Notes under the pieces: model-generated
Seen by the model: the letters and a program-made list of their open reading frames with translations, nothing else
The model's database searches: none
What the model was told of the DNA's origin: nothing
Source: Boseongicola sp. SB0675_bin_26
GTDB lineage: Bacteria > Pseudomonadota > Alphaproteobacteria > Rhodobacterales > Rhodobacteraceae
DNA length: 6,304 bases
Reading direction: 5' to 3'
Assembly (NCBI GenBank): GCA_009843725.1
Contig: VYCX01000351.1
Coordinates: 1-6,304, forward strand
Shown: positions 1 to 5,738 of the stretch, piece after piece
Layout of the letters: each line of letters opens with the position of its first letter
How positions within the stretch are numbered: position 1 is the stretch's first letter
Translations under genes and position numbers: made by a program

Positions 1-200
1 AGGAGATGTCGCTCCAGGATGACCGCTGTTGGGACGCCGCTGCGAGACGTTTGCGAGCGTGGGGTGACGACGAGGCCGCCGACCTGTGGAGGGATACAGG
101 GTCGCATACGCCTGATGACGCGCATCCGCGAGTGATGCAGCGTATCATGGAAGTGGCCGCTGGGCGCATGCCAACGAGAGGCGCACGGCCTCGCGGCTGA
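1..200 (+). CDS. Possible small unidentified protein, 5' end uncertain or outside window
   Basis: An open frame runs in from the left edge and stops with TGA at 198-200. The first ATG inside the window is at 6-8 and would give 64 residues. An AGGAG lies directly against this ATG with no spacer, which is not a working ribosome-binding distance, and the frame stays open upstream, so the true start may lie outside the window. The product is rich in Ala, Arg and Asp, with an amphipathic helical stretch (WDAAARRLRAWG, then DDEAADLWR) and a basic, glycine-rich tail (TRGARPRG). There is no signal peptide, membrane segment or motif I recognise. Third codon positions look moderately GC-rich, which weakly favours real coding. 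It could be the C-terminal end of a small helical alphaproteobacterial protein or a chance frame. No function is proposed. Confidence 0.35.
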   Translation, partial: EMSLQDDRCWDAAARRLRAWGDDEAADLWRDTGSHTPDDAHPRVMQRIMEVAAGRMPTRGARPRG

Positions 201-421
201 GCACCCCCTGCATGACAATCGCCGACCGGGGAGGCTTCTCACGTCGCGCGCGCGCACGCACGTCCCGTGTTGGGGAACCGCGCGAACGTCCAGCGCAGCC
301 CGATTTGCCAAAACTCCGCACCGCAACGAATGTCCGAAACAGATGTCTCAAGATGCTTGGCCAGAACTTCACTGACCGGGAAGGCGGTTTCGGCCAAGCA
401 TGACTGGCGTTTCGGCCGGAA
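201..421. other. Non-coding stretch; no supported gene
   Basis: No convincing gene is seen in this stretch. Short open frames on both strands have arginine- and proline-rich translations typical of chance frames in GC-rich DNA. Visible structures are a 19-base alternating purine-pyrimidine CG/CA tract at 245-263, a perfect 10-bp inverted repeat (353-362 with 392-401), and the 9-mer GTTTCGGCC occurring twice (387-395 and 409-417). The right end touches the stop codon of the reverse-strand transposase-like frame, so part of it may be the terminal non-coding end of a decayed insertion sequence. Confidence 0.5.
353..401. repeat. 10-bp perfect inverted repeat
   Basis: ATGCTTGGCC at 353-362 is matched by its exact complement GGCCAAGCAT at 392-401, with a 29-base spacer. 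The arms could pair as a stem with a long loop, act as a protein-binding dyad, or be leftover end structure of the neighbouring insertion-sequence remnant. No T-run follows either arm, so it is not a standard intrinsic terminator. A 10-bp match this close is unlikely but not impossible by chance. Confidence 0.4.
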
Positions 422-736
422 TCAGGTTGTCTCGCTCGCGTATGCATCGCGATCCGGGCCCATTCCCAGCAGGTTGAACGCCCTTGCCTGCAGTTCGGTC
501 GGCTTCGAGACCAGCAGGAACCGGCTGTCCGGCCGTCCGGGAAGACAGGCTTGGTTCAGCGTCAGCGTGCCGAGGTCGGCGAGCAGGGACCTGAACCGGA
601 ATCCGCGCCTCGTGCTCGACGGGCTCAGGCTCAGCCAGAACTCGCAGCCACGCACGAAATCCACCGCATAGCCGCACAATCGCCGCTCCGGACGAGAACG
701 GCGGAACCCACCAGACGGCGCCAGGCAGATCGGCAT
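422..736 (-). pseudogene. Probable IS1634-type transposase C-terminal remnant
   Basis: This reverse-strand open frame has 104 codons. It begins with ATG at 736-734, is closed upstream by an in-frame stop at 751-749, and ends with TGA at 424-422. From about residue 47 (base 598 downward) the protein reads FRFRSLLADLGTLTLNQ, then a short Pro/Gly linker, then LVSKPTELQARAFNLLGM. From memory this matches the pattern at the C-terminus of IS1634-type DDE transposases, where a LLADLATLTxN helix is followed by a PTPLQxxAFxLLG ending. The first 46 residues are arginine- and serine-rich and look unlike a transposase, and the catalytic DDE core is absent, so only about 50 terminal residues are recognisable. 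Family transposases are several hundred residues long. It is therefore a broken fragment, pointing to an old insertion and deletion beside the operon. The alternative is a chance frame; recognition rests on motif memory, not a search. Confidence 0.42.
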
Positions 737-860
737 GTCCGCAATCGATCACAGAGCAGGCGGGGCCGGAGAACAGCCACGGAATCGTCGCCGAAACAGC
801 GGAATCCGGTGCCGGATGAATTGCCGGCCCGCAAGAAAAAATTCAGCCGCGGCGACAACA

Positions 861-899
861 TAGAGACGTCTTCCGTGATTTCGTACTATCTGCTATGCA
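861..899 (+). promoter_or_regulatory. Weak candidate promoter for the hydrolase-transporter operon
   Basis: The AT-richer segment ahead of the hydrolase contains TACTAT at 884-889 (four of six matches to the TATAAT consensus) and TATGCA at 894-899 (three of six). TTCCGT at 871-876 sits 17 bases before the second box, but it is a poor -35 match, and no good TTGACA-like box is found. Location and composition are the main support. No operator is obvious, and the exact boxes are a guess. Confidence 0.2.
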
Positions 900-931
900 A
901 GAAAATCGGAGGCCAAGGCCTTTGTTGCGAT

Positions 932-938
932 GGGAGGG
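932..938 (+). promoter_or_regulatory. Ribosome-binding site that fixes the hydrolase start
   Basis: GGGAGGG ends five bases before the ATG at 944. This is a strong Shine-Dalgarno match at good spacing. It selects that ATG over the in-frame GTG at 875 and the far-upstream ATG at 551, and it agrees with where similarity to the dienelactone hydrolase family begins. Confidence 0.75.
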
Positions 939-943
939 CTTGC

Positions 944-2185
944 ATGGCCGAAGGTTCGTTCATTGAAGTGACTGCCGCGGACGGCGGCACGTTCAAAGCA
1001 TACATGACAAAGCCAGCAAAGGGCTCGGGGCCCGGCCTGGTGCTTCTGCAAGAGATCTTCGGAATCAACGACTACATGCGGTCGATGGCGGATTGCTTCG
1101 CCGAAGAGGGTTATGTCGTGCTGGTGCCGGACCTCTTCTGGCGGATGGAGCCGGATGTGAACCTTGGTTACTCCGAGGAGGATTTCGGAAAGGCCTTCGG
1201 CTTCTACCAACGATTCGACGTGGACCAGGGCATCAAGGATGTCGGGGACACTATAGCCCATATGCGCGGAATGGACGAGGTCGCGGGCAAGGTCGGCGCG
1301 CTGGGCTACTGCCTGGGCGGCAAGCTCGCCTATCTGACGGCGGCGCGAACGGATGTGGACTGCGCGGTGTCCTATTACGGCGTCGCCATCGAGGAGAGCC
1401 TTGACGAGGGCAAGAACATCACCTGCCCGATGGTCTTCCATACCGCCGAGCTCGACAAGTTCGCCCCGCCCGAGGCCGTCGCAAAGATCAAGGAAGCCTT
1501 TGCCGATCGCCCCGACTTCGAGTTCTACGACTACGTGGGGGTCGACCACGCCTTTGCCACCCATGGCCGCGACAGCTTCGACAAGCCCTCGACCATGATG
1601 GCCTTCTCGCGCTCGCTGACGCTGCTGCGCAAGGTGCTGGGGCCGATCTATGACCTCAGCCACCTGTGGGACATGCACTGCTATCACGAGTTCGCCACCC
1701 GCGACGTTCATGAGACCATGAAGACAATGGTGGCCGAGCCTTACGTCAACCACATCCCGACCATGACGGGCGGGGTGGGCTACAAGCACCTGTCGCGCTT
1801 TTACAAGCACCACTTCGTCGACGCCAATCCCGACGACACCAAGCTGATCCCGATTTCGCGCACAATCGGCACCGACCGGTTGGTCGATGAGATGCTCTTT
1901 TGCTTTACCCACGACCGAGAGATCGACTGGATGCTGCCTGGCATCGCGCCGACCGGCAAGTATGTCGAGATCCCGCTTGTCGCGATCGTGAACTTCCGTG
2001 GCGACAAGCTCTATCACGAGCACATCTACTGGGATCAGGCCTCGGTGCTTGTGCAGATCGGCGTGCTTGATCCGGCGGGCCTGCCCGTAGCGGGCCAGGA
2101 GATCGCGAAGAAGCTGGTGGACGAGACCCTGCCTTCAAATGAACTGATGGCCAACTGGGCCTCAAGCGAAGGCAAGCCAATCTAA
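944..2185 (+). CDS. Dienelactone hydrolase family protein fused to SnoaL/NTF2-like domain
   Basis: A 413-residue cytoplasmic protein without signal peptide. Residues 1 to about 235 form a dienelactone hydrolase (carboxymethylenebutenolidase) type alpha/beta hydrolase. Visible are QEIFG (36-40), the nucleophile elbow GYCLGG with Cys123, ELDKFAP with Asp171, and DHAF with His202. These are the same positions as the catalytic triad I recall for the Pseudomonas enzyme (Cys123, Asp171, His202), and Glu37 matches its helper Glu36. Residues 240-413 are a second domain; its VEIPLVAIVNFRGDK, HEHIYWDQ and VLVQIGVL segments (about 341-375) are typical of SnoaL/NTF2-like alpha+beta barrels. A lone dienelactone hydrolase has only about 235 residues, so this is a true two-domain fusion. 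The classical substrate-binding arginines (81 and 206) are not seen: position 206 is Thr, and no Arg lies between 67 and 90. The gene leads the operon, 27 bases before the binding-protein gene, so it probably acts on the imported compound by hydrolysing an ester or lactone. The actual substrate is unknown. Confidence 0.9.
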   Translation: MAEGSFIEVTAADGGTFKAYMTKPAKGSGPGLVLLQEIFGINDYMRSMADCFAEEGYVVLVPDLFWRMEPDVNLGYSEEDFGKAFGFYQRFDVDQGIKDVGDTIAHMRGMDEVAGKVGALGYCLGGKLAYLTAARTDVDCAVSYYGVAIEESLDEGKNITCPMVFHTAELDKFAPPEAVAKIKEAFADRPDFEFYDYVGVDHAFATHGRDSFDKPSTMMAFSRSLTLLRKVLGPIYDLSHLWDMHCYHEFATRDVHETMKTMVAEPYVNHIPTMTGGVGYKHLSRFYKHHFVDANPDDTKLIPISRTIGTDRLVDEMLFCFTHDREIDWMLPGIAPTGKYVEIPLVAIVNFRGDKLYHEHIYWDQASVLVQIGVLDPAGLPVAGQEIAKKLVDETLPSNELMANWASSEGKPI

Positions 2186-2212
2186 GCAACAAAGAACATC
2201 AGGGAGATAAAC

Positions 2213-3715
2213 ATGAAAAAGCTGTTGGGCCCATTGGCCGGCACGGCTCTGGCTGCGAATGTCGCCTTTGCCGACGACTCCACGCTGACGATAGCCTATA
2301 ACGTGTCGCTGCCGTCTTGGGACGCCACCGTGGGTGTCTCGGCGGTGAACCCCACGATCCAGTCGATCTACAAATCGGTCTATGACCAGTATATCGACCA
2401 GAACCCGGATCTGTCCTTTCGCCCCGGGCTCTTGACCGAATGGGGCTGGAACGAGGACCGCTCGAAGGTCTTCATGGTGGTGCGCGAGGGGGCGTCCTGG
2501 CATAACGGCGATCCGGTGACGCCTGCGGACGTTGTATGGTCGCTGGAACGCGCAGGCAAGGAAGAGACCGGCAACCCGATCCAGTTCCTGTGGTCGACGC
2601 TTGGGAACTTCACTGTGGACGGCAACCGGATCGATGCGGACGTGCTGCGCTTTGACCCCACGATCTTCAAGTGGATGGCGTTCCTGACCGCCTATGTGCT
2701 GCCCAAGGACTACTACGCCGAGGTCGGCGCGGAGGGCTTTGAAAAGGCCCCCATCGGCTCCGGCCCCTACATGGTCGACGAGTACGTGGCGAACTCCTTC
2801 GTGCGGCTTAAGCGCTATGATGGATACTGGGGCGAGGCGCCCGAGTTCGAGACGGTGATCTTCAAGTTCCTCCCCGATGCCTCTGCCCGCGTGGCCGAGG
2901 TCGAGACCGGCGCGTCTGACATCACCCTGGAGATCCCGTACGAGGAGTACGACCGCCTCGCCGCCAAGGACGGGCTAAATGGGGTAACCACGCCGGTCTC
3001 TGACATCGGCATGATCTTCATCAACGATGTGGGCGTGATGGAGGATGCAAATGTCCGCAAGGCCGCCGCCCATGCGATCAACAAAGACCTGATCGTGGAC
3101 CGGCTCCTGCGCGGCTATGGCGTGCCCATCGACACGTTGCAGGCACCAGAATACGCGGCCTTCACGGCGGAAACGACCGTGGCCTATGACCCCGAAAGGT
3201 CCAAGGAGCTTCTGGCGGCGTCCGGCTATTCCCCTGACAATCCGGTGAAGTTCAAGATCCAGACCACCCGCGGCTTCAAGCCCAAGGATTACGAGATGAT
3301 CCAGGCGGTCACTGGAATGTGGAAACGTGTAGGCATTGAGGCCGAAATCGAGGTCTATGAAATCGCCAAGCATTTCGATCTGCGGGCCCGCGACGCCTTG
3401 GCGCCTGCGGCCTTCTACAACTGGGGCAACTCCATCGGTGACCCGTCGACCTCGACCGGGTTCTCGATGTTCGGTCCCTCGCCGCATTCGACCTGGGACA
3501 CCGAGGACGTGGACGCGATGATCGGGCCGCTCTGGGGCGAGGACGACGAGGACGCCCGGATCGCGGGCTATCAAAAGGTGGATGCCTATATCGCCGAGAA
3601 CGCGATGGTGATCCCGCTCTTGCAGTTCGTTCAGCCGATCATCTATCGCGACGGGCTGTCTGTCACACCGCATGTGGCGAACTTCCTGCTGCCTCAGAAC
3701 GTCAGCAGCAACTAA
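2213..3715 (+). CDS. ABC transporter periplasmic substrate-binding protein, family 5 (DppA/OppA-like)
   Basis: A 500-residue secreted protein that captures the substrate in the periplasm and delivers it to the permease pair. Residues 1-20 are a Sec signal peptide: MKK, a short hydrophobic core, then AFA with likely cleavage before Asp21. There is no lipobox Cys, so it should be soluble rather than a lipoprotein. Family 5 (SBP_bac_5) marks are present in order: SWHNGDPVTPADVVWSLER (95-113), corresponding to the usual HDGxxxTAxDVxxS signature; APIGSGPYMVDEY (179-191) followed by RYDGYWG (201-207); and NVRKAAAHAINKD (280-292), the standard VRxAxxxAIDR helix. The length is normal for the family. 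The ATG has a good AGGGAG at 2201-2206 with a six-base spacer. Family members bind oligopeptides, opines, nickel chelates, some sugars or other small amphipathic compounds, so the ligand cannot be read from sequence. The hydrolase upstream suggests an ester- or lactone-bearing ligand (inference). Confidence 0.93.
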   Translation: MKKLLGPLAGTALAANVAFADDSTLTIAYNVSLPSWDATVGVSAVNPTIQSIYKSVYDQYIDQNPDLSFRPGLLTEWGWNEDRSKVFMVVREGASWHNGDPVTPADVVWSLERAGKEETGNPIQFLWSTLGNFTVDGNRIDADVLRFDPTIFKWMAFLTAYVLPKDYYAEVGAEGFEKAPIGSGPYMVDEYVANSFVRLKRYDGYWGEAPEFETVIFKFLPDASARVAEVETGASDITLEIPYEEYDRLAAKDGLNGVTTPVSDIGMIFINDVGVMEDANVRKAAAHAINKDLIVDRLLRGYGVPIDTLQAPEYAAFTAETTVAYDPERSKELLAASGYSPDNPVKFKIQTTRGFKPKDYEMIQAVTGMWKRVGIEAEIEVYEIAKHFDLRARDALAPAAFYNWGNSIGDPSTSTGFSMFGPSPHSTWDTEDVDAMIGPLWGEDDEDARIAGYQKVDAYIAENAMVIPLLQFVQPIIYRDGLSVTPHVANFLLPQNVSSN

Positions 3716-3725
3716 GCTCGACTTC

Positions 3726-3789
3726 GTCCCGGGCCCGGCCCCGGGACCTCGCCAGGCCACAGGTTGAGGTCCGGGATCAAGCCCGGGAC
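3726..3789. repeat. Pair of inverted palindromic (REP-like) units between binding protein and permease genes
   Basis: Unit 1 (3726-3750) holds GTCCCGGG and CCCGGGAC, a perfect 8-bp stem with a 6-base loop at 3734-3739, followed by CTC. Unit 2 (3766-3789) is GAGGTCCGGG, loop ATCAAG, CCCGGGAC, forming a stem with one bulged base. The reverse complement of unit 2 aligns along nearly its whole length with unit 1, so the two are head-to-head copies of one element, and together they could fold into one long hairpin. The GTCCCGGG-xxTGAx-CCCGGxAC form is a dispersed intergenic repeat familiar from alphaproteobacterial genomes. No T-run follows, so it is not a simple intrinsic terminator. Its position after the binding-protein gene fits RNA stabilisation or attenuation that favours binding-protein expression. 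Confidence 0.75.
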
Positions 3790-3810
3790 AGGTGACTCTG
3801 CATTCTGAAA

Positions 3811-4815
3811 ATGGCCCGCCTGCTCGTTACGATTGGTTCGATTTTCCTGACGCTTCTGGGGGTGTCGGTCGTGATCTTTGTGATCTTGCGGCTGGTGCCC
3901 GGAGACCCGATCTCGATGATGCTGCCACCGGGCGCAACGGACGAGGTGCGCGCCAATCTTGAGCGGCTCTACGGGCTCGACAAGTCAATTCCCGCACAAT
4001 ACGTGATCTGGCTGCGCAACGTCGCGTGGCTTGATTTCGGGATGTCGACGCAGTTCCGCTTGCCGGTGACGGAAATCATCCTCGACCGCCTGCCCGCCAC
4101 GCTGGAACTGGTGCTGCTGGCAAGCCTCATCGCCTTGGTGCTGGCCTTTGCCTTCTCTGTCCTGGCGGTCTGGCTGCAAGTGGACAGCGCGACGCTGGCC
4201 ATCGATGGGCTGGCGGGGCTGGCGCAAGCGATCCCCGATTTCCTTTGGGCGCTGATCTTCATCCTTGCGGTGACGCTCTTTGCGCCGATGATGCCCATCT
4301 CAGGCCGGTTCGACCCGCGAACGGCGCAGGACTTCGCCACGAATTTCTACTTGTTGGAGTCGCTGGTCACGTTCCGCATTGACGCCTTCGCGGAGCTCAC
4401 GCGCTACGCGGTCCTGCCTGCGCTGGCCCTCGCCTTGCCTTTGGCGGCGGGCATCACCCGGGTGCTGAAAGGCGCACTGGAAGAGGCGATGGCGCAGGAC
4501 TATGTCATGCTCGCTCAGACCAAAGGCAAGAGCAGGCTCGCCATCGTCCTGGGCGAGGCCCTGCGCAACGCCATGATCCCAACCATCGCGCTCACCTCGG
4601 TGCAACTGACATTCCTGATCGGCGGCACCGTGCTTATCGAACGGCAGTTTTCATGGCCCGGCATCGGCTCCACTGCGATCTCTGCGGTTATCAACCGTGA
4701 CCTTCCGCTGATCCAGGGGATCGTGCTGGTCTTCGCGCTGATCTTCATCATGATCAATCTGGCCAGCAACGAACTTTATCGCGCCGCCGATCCCCGTCTG
4801 AGGACGGTGCGATGA
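3811..4815 (+). CDS. ABC transporter inner-membrane permease, DppB-like
   Basis: A 334-residue integral membrane protein that forms half of the transport channel. The N-terminus is typical of DppB/OppB-type permeases: a first membrane helix at about 8-27 ending in RLVPGDPI (27-34), then the periplasmic segment with LYGLDKSIPAQY (53-64) and DFGMS (75-79). Further hydrophobic helices lie at about 97-122, 129-156, 196-217, 258-277 and 300-319. The cytoplasmic EAA loop that docks to the ATPase is at about 224-257 (EEAMAQDYVMLAQTKGKS, then EALRNAMIP). The C-terminus carries the usual DPRLR. The length is normal. The start is the only ATG after an in-frame stop at 3793-3795, but no good Shine-Dalgarno is visible, so translation may be weak or rely on upstream coupling. 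The stop overlaps the start of the next permease (ATGA, 4812-4815). Confidence 0.93.
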   Translation: MARLLVTIGSIFLTLLGVSVVIFVILRLVPGDPISMMLPPGATDEVRANLERLYGLDKSIPAQYVIWLRNVAWLDFGMSTQFRLPVTEIILDRLPATLELVLLASLIALVLAFAFSVLAVWLQVDSATLAIDGLAGLAQAIPDFLWALIFILAVTLFAPMMPISGRFDPRTAQDFATNFYLLESLVTFRIDAFAELTRYAVLPALALALPLAAGITRVLKGALEEAMAQDYVMLAQTKGKSRLAIVLGEALRNAMIPTIALTSVQLTFLIGGTVLIERQFSWPGIGSTAISAVINRDLPLIQGIVLVFALIFIMINLASNELYRAADPRLRTVR

Positions 4816-5738
4816 GCAGTGTTGAGAGCTTCTCCCTGGAGAAAGGTCGTGGAGGCGGCGGTACCGGGTTAGAGCGCTCGACCGAGAGGATCACCCTTCT
4901 GCGGATGGTCTTTGGCTGCGCTGCAATCGGAGCGCTGCTGGCCGCAGCGCTCTTCGCGCCCTGGATCGCACCGCATGACCCCACGCTTGACGATCTCTTT
5001 CTGATCAACATGCCACCCGCCTGGCTGAACGATGATCTGGCATATTTCGGCATCGAGAACGCCTGGGCCTATCCGCTGGGCACCGACAGCTTGGGGCGTG
5101 ATGTGGCCTCGCGGCTGATCTACGGCGCACGATTGGCGATGATCGTGGGCGTGTCGGTGGCTTGCCTCGCGGCGCTGGCTGGGGTGATCTTGGGCGCGTT
5201 GGCGGGGTTCTATGGCGGCTGGATCGACAACGTCATCAGCCGGATCGTGGATGTGTGGCTATCTTTCCCGCCCGTTTTGCTGTCGATCATCCTGGTGGCG
5301 ATGCTGGGCACGACGCTGACATCGGTGATCATCGTGGTGGCAGTGATCGACTGGACGCGGTTTGCCCGCGTTGTGCGCGCCGACGTGCTGCAGCAACGCA
5401 GCCGAGACTACATCGACGCCGCTCGCATCGCCGGTGGCAGCGACCTGTCGATCCTGATCCGAGAGGTGCTGCCCAACGTGCTGCCGCTGCTGGTCACGCT
5501 CTTCTTCTTCGAAATCGGCATCGCGATCACAGTTGAAACAATTCTCAGCTTCGTCTCACTCTCGGTGTCCTCAGGCGCGGCGACTTGGGGCGACATGATT
5601 GCCGAGGGCCGCCGCGTCATCAACGAGGCCTGGTGGGTCATGGCCTTCCCCGTGGGCGCGCTGGTGATCACGATCCTCGGGCTGAACGCGATGGGCGATG
5701 CGTTGCGGTTCTACCTAGACCCGGTGCTGCGCAAATGA
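4812..5738 (+). CDS. ABC transporter inner-membrane permease, DppC-like
   Basis: A 308-residue membrane protein, partner of the DppB-like permease. Hallmarks of the DppC/OppC type are visible: FAPWIAPHDP (48-57) after the first helix (about 32-50), PLGTDSLGRDVASRLIYGAR (88-107), the EAA loop RDYIDAARIAGGSD (198-211) continuing to REVLPNVLP (217-225), ATWGDMIAEGR (257-267), and the C-terminal NAMGDALRFYLDP (292-304). Other membrane helices fall at about 108-133, 143-165, 167-182, 224-245 and 276-292. The start at 4812 overlaps the stop of the previous gene as ATGA, indicating translational coupling. The first 30 residues are a hydrophilic cytoplasmic extension with a glycine-rich patch (KGRGGGGTG, 11-19), less conserved than the rest. 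An internal ATG at 4905 (Met32) would remove this extension but lacks a well-placed ribosome-binding site. Confidence 0.93.
   Translation: MSSVESFSLEKGRGGGGTGLERSTERITLLRMVFGCAAIGALLAAALFAPWIAPHDPTLDDLFLINMPPAWLNDDLAYFGIENAWAYPLGTDSLGRDVASRLIYGARLAMIVGVSVACLAALAGVILGALAGFYGGWIDNVISRIVDVWLSFPPVLLSIILVAMLGTTLTSVIIVVAVIDWTRFARVVRADVLQQRSRDYIDAARIAGGSDLSILIREVLPNVLPLLVTLFFFEIGIAITVETILSFVSLSVSSGAATWGDMIAEGRRVINEAWWVMAFPVGALVITILGLNAMGDALRFYLDPVLRK

Larger units (their letters stand above)
737..943. other. Leader region upstream of the hydrolase-transporter operon
   Basis: I see no gene here. The plus-strand frame of the hydrolase stays open back to 551, but its translation in this part is Arg/Ser/Gln-rich with no family resemblance, so it is read as accidental extension. 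Base composition changes from very GC-rich to noticeably AT-richer at about 835-905, where the promoter of the downstream operon would be expected. No clear operator palindrome or riboswitch is visible. Confidence 0.45.

Noticed and set aside
245..263. Alternating CG/CA tract as a Z-DNA or regulatory element
   Set aside because: A 19-base alternating tract is expected now and then in GC-rich DNA; a similar CG run occurs inside the ATPase coding sequence (about 5959-5970), so nothing specific is supported.
353..401. The 10-bp inverted repeat as a CRISPR repeat or an attachment site
   Set aside because: There is only one copy, with no regularly spaced repeats, no cas or integrase gene and no tRNA end nearby.
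551..943. Long N-terminal extension of the hydrolase (131 extra residues from an ATG at 551)
   Set aside because: The translation is low-complexity and rich in Arg, Gln and Ser, shows no family resemblance, overlaps the reverse transposase-like frame, and a strong ribosome-binding site precedes the ATG at 944 where family similarity begins.
893..2023. 376-residue reverse-strand open frame opposite the hydrolase
   Set aside because: It is an antisense shadow of a strongly conserved plus-strand gene in GC-rich DNA; its translation has no recognisable domain and is rich in Val, His, Arg and Gly as expected from the complement.
3726..3747. Perfect hairpin as a Rho-independent terminator after the binding-protein gene
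   Set aside because: No T-run follows the stem, and a second inverted copy lies 18 bases on, so a repeat element inside the operon fits better than an intrinsic terminator.
2975..3760. 261-residue reverse-strand open frame opposite the binding-protein gene
   Set aside because: Antisense shadow; the plus-strand frame carries clear family 5 binding-protein motifs, while the reverse translation has none, and its start lies in the palindromic repeat.
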